Part shown: positions 59,483 to 64,000 of the stretch, piece by piece | Numbering within the stretch: the first letter of the stretch is position 1 | Layout of the letters: each line of letters begins with the position of its first letter | Origin: Lentzea jiangxiensis | GTDB taxonomy: Bacteria > Actinomycetota > Actinomycetes > Mycobacteriales > Pseudonocardiaceae | Assembly (NCBI RefSeq): GCF_900104175.1 | Contig: NZ_FNIX01000019.1 | Span: 1 to 64,000 of the forward strand | Reading direction: 5' to 3' | DNA length: 64,000 bases | Notes under the pieces: model-generated | Seen by the model: only the letters and a program-made list of their open reading frames with translations | Database searches by the model: none | What the model was told of the DNA's origin: nothing | Made by a program: the position numbers and the translations under genes

Positions 59483-61815
59483 GACGAGGGGGCTCCTTCT
59501 GATCTCCAGTCATCGGTCAGCCTGGCGTCACGGGTGCCGCGCTGGAACGCGGCGAGCCCGTCACGGGTCCGCTCGGCCGACCTTTCGCCGGTCACCGGCT
59601 CGGCGTGGGGCGGCGGTTCCTCCGACGGGTGCACGAGCTGCGGCGCGAGGTTCTGCCGCTTCTTCCTGCGGGGAAGGGGTGCCTTCCCGTCTCCCGTGGG
59701 AGGGGGTGCCGCTGGGGGTGGTTCGTCCGCTGGTGCACCTGTCCCGGCAACGTCGGCGGGCGCCAAGGCGTTCAGTCCCGCGTGCAGGGCCTCGAGCCCC
59801 TCGGGCGTGACCGTGATCGGGAAGCTCGGGTGGTCCTCGGCGTGGCCGTGGTGCCGGACGTGCGACGACCGCACCGGCGGCATCTGCGTGGTCTCGGTGA
59901 TGTCGTGCGGGGCGACGATGTTCGGCGGCAGGACGCACAACGCAACGGTGCCACCGTAGGGCGAGTCGCGCAGCTCGACCTTGATGCCCCGCCGCGCCGC
60001 GAGCCGGGCGACGACGAAGAGCCCCAGCCGGGACTCGCCGCGGAAGGCCATCGTCTCGAAGTCCGGCGGGTTGGAGAGCTTCGCGTTGGCCTGCAGGCGT
60101 TCCTCCTGCGTGAGGCCGAGGCCGTGGTCCTCGATCTCGACCACGATCCCGTGCGGCACCGCGTTGGAGTGGATGACCACCTCCGACCGCGGCGACGAGA
60201 ACGCCGTCGCGTTGTCGACGAGCTCCGCCAGCAGGTGGATGGTGTCGGCGACGGCGACGCCCACGAGCGCGCGGTCGGGCACCGGGTTGACCCGGACGCG
60301 GACGTACTGCTCGGTCTCGGCGACCGCGGACCGGATGACGTCGCTCAGGCGCACCGGCTTGCGCCACTGCCTGCCCGGCTGCTCCCCCGCGAGGATGATC
60401 AGGTTCTCGGCGTTGCGGCGCGCGCGGGTCGCCAGGTGGTCGAGCTGGAAGAGCGCGTCGAGCTGCTCGGGGTGCTCCTCCTCGCGCTCCAGCCTGTCGA
60501 GGATCTTGAGCTGGCGGTGCACGAGCCCCTGGTTGCGGTGCGCGATGTCGAGGAAGACCCGGTTGACGCCCTCGCGGGCCTGCGTCTCCTTGACCGCCGC
60601 CGCGACCGCCGTGTACTGGGCGGTGTTGAACGCGTCGGCGACCTGGCCGATCTCGTCGTTGCCGTAGTCCAGCGGCGGCATGTCGCGGTGGACGTCCACC
60701 TGCTCGCCGCCGCGCAGCCGCGCCACGATGTGCGGCAGCCGTTCCTGGGCCAGCCGCAGGGTGTCCTCGCGCAACGACGTGAGCCGCGTGATCAGCGCCC
60801 TCGACACGAGCCGGTTCGAGATGCGCAGCGCCAGCACGATGCCGACCACGACCGCGAGCAACGCGATCAGGCTGCCGATCAGCACCGCGGCCACCCGGCT
60901 GTCGGCCTTGTCGAGACCGAGGTCGGCCGCGTCACGCGCCTGCCGGACGGCGAGCCCGACGAGGTTGTCGTGCACGGGACCGGCCGCCGAGCGCCACTGG
61001 CGGTCGGTCACCGACCGGTCGCTGTTGATGATCCGGCCCTCGAGGTCGAGCAGCGTCCGGTACTCGGTGCTGCCGCGCAGCGCGTCGTACTGGCCCTTCG
61101 CCTGTTCCAGCGCGAACGGGATCGTGGAGTCGAGGCTCGAGTGGTAGGCGCCGACGAGCCGGGAGAACTCGACGCGCTCGGCCGGGGTGAACGTGCCGTT
61201 GAGCAGCCCGCGCGACCCGACCGTGGTGCCCCGCGACAGCCAGTCCGCGGCCTGGAAGATCGTGACGGCCTGGACGTTCGCCTGGCCCGCCTCCGCGTCC
61301 GGCACGAGCCGCGCCTGCCGTGCCAGCAGGGCGACGCCCGAGTCGAGCAGGCTGTTGTAGTAGTCGTAGACCGCCTGCGGGCTCGCCGTCCGCGCCTCGA
61401 CGCGCGAACGCTGCTGCGGCAGCTCGTTCAGCGCGGAGTCGAGCGCGGAGATCCGGTCGGCGACGTCCTGGGGCGCGTCGTCCGCGAGGTCGGCGAACGC
61501 GTCCCTCATCTTCCGCACGGCCTCGTCGGTCCGGCCGTGCTGGTTCTTCAGCTCGCCGGTGTCCCCGGCACCGCTGAGCAGTTCGAGGCTCAGCCCGCGT
61601 TCCTCCTGCAGCCCCGCGAACGCCTCGACGGACGGGATCGCCGCGCCCTTCACCCCGGCCGCGACGGAGCGCATGTAGAAAACGTCGAAAAGGGTGTAAG
61701 AGGAGAAAACGGCCCACATGACGAGGAGCACGACGCTCGGAACGACCACGACACCGGCCAGCCGCGACCGAATGGTCCGGTAGTCGGTCGGTGTGTAACC
61801 GCTCTTCTCGTTCAC
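59479..61815 (-). CDS. Conservon sensor histidine kinase CvnA with nitrate/nitrite-sensing (NIT) domain
   Basis: 778 aa from the GTG at 61815. Membrane helix ~20-42, extracytoplasmic NIT domain (VEAFAGLQEERGLSLELLSG... WLSRGTTVGSRGLL), second helix AAVLIGSLIALLAVVVGIVL (~308-330), HAMP-like linker, and a GHKL ATPase (ELVDNATAFSSPRSEV N-box, EIEDHGLGLTQEE, RGESRLGLFVVARLA). There is no canonical phospho-His box; the FLDIAHRNQGLVHRQL helix takes its place, as usual in CvnA. The C-terminal ~130 residues are Pro-rich. First gene of the operon. Confidence 0.94.
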   Translation of the reverse strand: MNEKSGYTPTDYRTIRSRLAGVVVVPSVVLLVMWAVFSSYTLFDVFYMRSVAAGVKGAAIPSVEAFAGLQEERGLSLELLSGAGDTGELKNQHGRTDEAVRKMRDAFADLADDAPQDVADRISALDSALNELPQQRSRVEARTASPQAVYDYYNSLLDSGVALLARQARLVPDAEAGQANVQAVTIFQAADWLSRGTTVGSRGLLNGTFTPAERVEFSRLVGAYHSSLDSTIPFALEQAKGQYDALRGSTEYRTLLDLEGRIINSDRSVTDRQWRSAAGPVHDNLVGLAVRQARDAADLGLDKADSRVAAVLIGSLIALLAVVVGIVLALRISNRLVSRALITRLTSLREDTLRLAQERLPHIVARLRGGEQVDVHRDMPPLDYGNDEIGQVADAFNTAQYTAVAAAVKETQAREGVNRVFLDIAHRNQGLVHRQLKILDRLEREEEHPEQLDALFQLDHLATRARRNAENLIILAGEQPGRQWRKPVRLSDVIRSAVAETEQYVRVRVNPVPDRALVGVAVADTIHLLAELVDNATAFSSPRSEVVIHSNAVPHGIVVEIEDHGLGLTQEERLQANAKLSNPPDFETMAFRGESRLGLFVVARLAARRGIKVELRDSPYGGTVALCVLPPNIVAPHDITETTQMPPVRSSHVRHHGHAEDHPSFPITVTPEGLEALHAGLNALAPADVAGTGAPADEPPPAAPPPTGDGKAPLPRRKKRQNLAPQLVHPSEEPPPHAEPVTGERSAERTRDGLAAFQRGTRDARLTDDWRSEGAPSS

Positions 61816-61982
61816 AGCGCTCTCACGGTCTCCTGTGTCCCACGGCTAGCGCTGCGGGTTACCTGAGTAACTCCTTCGGCTGCATTAAAGTTACGGCGAG
61901 TGATCATCGTTACCCGATGACAGCGATCACACGCGGTATGCGGTTGGCAGGCTACCCAGTCGAGTGAGTGAAGCAACACCCG

Positions 61983-62017
61983 GTACGGGGGTTCTCACAA
62001 GGCAAGAACCCCCGTAC
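61983..62017 (-). terminator. Terminator after the beta-propeller gene
   Basis: Perfect 13-bp stem (GTACGGGGGTTCT, 61983-61995; AGAACCCCCGTAC, 62005-62017), 9-nt loop, 35 bp past the leftward stop at 62053. The ~165 bp between it and cvnA hold the cvn promoter and a nested dyad (GTGATC/GATCAC around CATCG/CGATG, 61900-61930). Confidence 0.75.
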
Positions 62018-62052
62018 GGACTAGTTCTGCCGCCGGTTCCGCTCCCCCGTCC

Positions 62053-62967
62053 CTAAGGACGCTCGATCGCGACGACGGTGTAGGTCGTCTCGGGCGTCGG
62101 AGGAGTCGTGAAGCGGGCATTCGGCAGGTAGAGGCGTTTGCCGAACGCGGCGACCGTCGTGGGAACGTCGAAACGGGCATCCGTGCGTTCTGCGGCGAGC
62201 GCTGCCCCATCACGGCTCAACGTGTAACGCGCGACTTTGTTGAGCCTGTTTTGCACCACGTACAGCTGCCGCCCCTCGCGCAACAGTCCGTCACCATTGG
62301 TGAGTGTTTGACCGTTCAAATTGATCTCGGCCGTTTTCCCGCTCCGGCGATCGACCCCGAACAGCTTTCCGGTGTTGCTCTGCACGACGATCAGCCCGCC
62401 GTCGAGTCCGGTGACGATGCCGTTGAGGTTCGTCGCGCCGGGCGTGATGACGAGGTCGCCGGTCAGGGCGAGCGTGCGGTGCGGCTCGAGGCTCAGCGGC
62501 ACTTCGTAGAGCACCGCCTTGCGCGAGTCGGTGAACCACGCCGACCTCTCGGTCAGCACGACGTCGTTGACGAACGTGTCCGCGGTCGCGAACTGGAACT
62601 TCGCCAGCAACGCACCACTTCGCGTGTCGTAGACCCGTGCGTCGCCGCCGACGCCACCGGCGACCCAGAGCCGCTTGCGCGAGTCGACCTTCAGGCCGAG
62701 CGACGGGGTGCCGGGCCCCTTCGCGAGCACCTCGCCCCGGCCCGTGCGCAGGTCCGCCGCGTAGATCGACCCGTCGGCCCGCGACCCGAAGTACGCCGTG
62801 GTGCCGCTGATCGCGATGCCTTCCGGTTGCCACCCGTCGGGCAGCGAGAACTCGGTGGGGAAGCTCCCGGGACGGGAGTGCCCGGAACCGTCCGCGGTGG
62901 CCGGCGCCGCGATGACGAGCGTGACGCCCAGGACCGCCGCGAGCAGGACACCGAATCTGCGGTACAT
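62053..62967 (-). CDS. Secreted SMP-30/NHL-type beta-propeller protein
   Basis: 304 aa; ATG after AAGGAGG. Signal peptide (YRRFGVLLAAVLGVTLVIAAPATA) and a mature six-bladed propeller of repeating W/Y-strand-turn units: LPDGWQPEGIAISGTTAYFG, LWVAGGVGGDARVYD, TNLNGIVTGLDGGLIVVQ, GDGLLREGRQLYVVQNRLNK. Similar to SMP-30/gluconolactonase-like extracellular proteins. The metal-binding residues of true gluconolactonases were not confirmed, so a binding rather than catalytic role is possible. Confidence 0.85.
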   Translation of the reverse strand: MYRRFGVLLAAVLGVTLVIAAPATADGSGHSRPGSFPTEFSLPDGWQPEGIAISGTTAYFGSRADGSIYAADLRTGRGEVLAKGPGTPSLGLKVDSRKRLWVAGGVGGDARVYDTRSGALLAKFQFATADTFVNDVVLTERSAWFTDSRKAVLYEVPLSLEPHRTLALTGDLVITPGATNLNGIVTGLDGGLIVVQSNTGKLFGVDRRSGKTAEINLNGQTLTNGDGLLREGRQLYVVQNRLNKVARYTLSRDGAALAAERTDARFDVPTTVAAFGKRLYLPNARFTTPPTPETTYTVVAIERP

Positions 62968-63067
62968 GCCGCCTCCTTGTCGGATTGGGGTGCCCTCGAT
63001 CCTTCTCCAGCCTGGCGGCAGAACCGGAGTTTCCTCAGCAATCCGACATCTCCACAGCTCAGCGCTC

Positions 63068-63838
63068 TCAGCCGACGGGACGCCGCCGCTTGTCGCGGGT
63101 GTAGATGATCGCCGACTTGCCTTCCCCCGGGCTGCGGCGCTCCAGCTCGAACAGCGTCGTCGCGGTGATCAGGTCGCTGAGCTTGGTGTAGCCGTAGGTG
63201 CGGGAGTCGAAGTCCGGCCGCTGCTTGGTGATGATGTTGCCCACCGACCCCAGCGCCGCCCAGCCGTCGTCGTCGGACGCGGCCTCGACGGCGTTGCGCA
63301 GCTGGTTCACGAGCGCGCTGTTGGCCTTGAGCTGCGCGGCCGCCGTCGCGGTCTTCTGCTTGGGCGCGATCTCCTCTGGCGTGGTCGCGCTGGTCAGGTT
63401 CTCGATGTAGACGAACTTGTCGCAGGCCGCCACGAACGGCTGGGGCGTCTTGCGCTCGCCGAACCCGTAGACGATGAGACCGGACTCGCGCAGCCGCGCG
63501 GCGAGCCGGGTGAAGTCGCTGTCGCTCGACACGATGCAGAACCCGTCGAAGCGCTCGGAGTACAGCAGGTCCATGGCGTCGATGACCATCGCCGCGTCCG
63601 TGGCGTTCTTGCCGGTCGTGTACGCGAACTGCTGGATGGGCTGGATCGACTGCGCGAGCAGGTGCTCCTTCCAGCCCTTGAGGTTCGTGCCGGTCCAGTC
63701 GCCGTAGGCCCGCTTCACGTGCGCGGTGCCGTACTTGGCCACCTCGGCGAGCAGGTCTTCGGTGATCGAGGGCCGCGCGTTGTCCGCGTCGATCAGCACC
63801 GCGAGCCTGGCTGTGTTCTCGCCGACCACGACCTGCAC
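63068..63838 (-). CDS. NYN-domain ribonuclease-like protein with OST-HTH/LOTUS domain
   Basis: 256 aa from the GTG at 63838. PIN-like NYN fold with acidic residues in LAVLIDADNARPSI (~14-22), AAMVIDAMDLLYS and FCIVSSDSDFTRLAARLRESG. The C-terminal DDGWAALGSVGNIITKQRPDFDSRTYG...LSDLI is a LOTUS/OST-HTH RNA-binding module. LabA/DUF88 group. Likely an RNA-targeted nuclease; its substrate is not known. Not in an evident operon. Confidence 0.9.
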   Translation of the reverse strand: MQVVVGENTARLAVLIDADNARPSITEDLLAEVAKYGTAHVKRAYGDWTGTNLKGWKEHLLAQSIQPIQQFAYTTGKNATDAAMVIDAMDLLYSERFDGFCIVSSDSDFTRLAARLRESGLIVYGFGERKTPQPFVAACDKFVYIENLTSATTPEEIAPKQKTATAAAQLKANSALVNQLRNAVEAASDDDGWAALGSVGNIITKQRPDFDSRTYGYTKLSDLITATTLFELERRSPGEGKSAIIYTRDKRRRPVG

Positions 63839-63895
63839 ACCTCCGTCGTTCGTTCACCCGGTCGGCGTCATCGTCGCACGCCCCGCCCCGGCGGC

Positions 63896-64000
63896 TCACA
63901 GCTCGGCCGCCGCCTCGGCGATCAGCTCCAGCGACTCCCCGTCGCCGAGCGCTACCTGACGCAGCCCGGCGAACCGCCGCGCGCACAGGTCGACCAGCCC
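63896..64000 (-). CDS. C-terminal end of an unidentified protein
   Basis: Partial; the gene enters from the right edge. The last 34 codons read GLVDLCARRFAGLRQVALGD and end EAAAEL before a TGA at 63898-63896. Amphipathic helices, no recognisable motif. Confidence 0.6.
   Translation of the reverse strand, partial: GLVDLCARRFAGLRQVALGDGESLELIAEAAAEL

Overview
The window is about 70% G+C with dense, mostly overlapping genes. It carries markers of a mycolate-order-related actinobacterium: a phosphatidylinositol mannoside locus, a mycothiol-type DinB enzyme, an F420-dependent oxidoreductase, XRE-DUF5753/DUF397 pairs, a conservon (cvn) operon and a HelR-type helicase. Frequent GTG and some TTG starts fit as well. 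A member of Pseudonocardiales (Lentzea/Saccharothrix-like) is the best guess; this is inference from gene content, not a database match. No rRNA, tRNA, CRISPR array or insertion sequence was seen.

Layout. 1-10 kb: the start of a secreted CBM35 protein, a TetR-P450 pair with a 22-bp perfect palindrome upstream, a POT peptide transporter, a DinB-like enzyme, a DUF4262-GNAT pair, an XRE-DUF5753/DUF397 pair, and a TetR divergent from an alpha/beta hydrolase with tandem operators between them. 9-16.5 kb: pdxT-yebC, an amino-acid permease with a possible start-masking leader hairpin, a methionine-gamma-lyase-like enzyme divergent from an Lrp regulator, azlCD divergent from an XRE-cupin regulator, and a PapA5-like acyltransferase. 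16.5-23.5 kb: helR behind a RAE-like inverted repeat, a decayed secreted-protein gene, pdxS, an EF-G2 paralogue and a methyltransferase.

23.5-35.3 kb is a split pyrimidine/hydantoin catabolic locus. The leftward arm has a class III aminotransferase and methylmalonate-semialdehyde dehydrogenase, next to a divergent PucR regulator. The rightward operon has an NCS1 transporter, an N-carbamoyl-beta-alanine amidohydrolase, a dihydropyrimidinase and a TIGR03842-type LLM flavin/F420 oxidoreductase. No classical dihydropyrimidine dehydrogenase is in the window, so the LLM protein is a candidate for a reductive step. A STAND (NB-ARC/TPR) protein follows.

37.3-45.5 kb is the PIM locus read leftward (thrS, HIT, pgsA, patA, pimA, nudix), chained by 4-bp overlaps. 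It is interrupted between HIT and pgsA by about 2 kb holding a small membrane protein, an XRE-DUF5753 regulator and a palindrome-rich stretch with a perfect 24-bp inverted repeat. 47-55.3 kb holds an acyl-CoA ligase and an apparently complete glutamylation pathway for ethanolamine: glutamine-synthetase-like ligase, class I amidotransferase hydrolase, aldehyde dehydrogenase, SDR, FadR regulator and a divergent ethanolamine permease. 55.3-64 kb: an IniB-like protein flanked by two copies of a 64-bp sequence, an epimerase, a 3-hydroxybutyryl-CoA dehydrogenase, a cvnABCD operon, a secreted beta-propeller protein and a NYN-LOTUS protein.

No single region is plainly a new system. The best candidates are the F420/LLM-linked pyrimidine operon, the ethanolamine glutamylation operon, the RAE-like element at helR, and the repeat-rich insertion inside the PIM locus.
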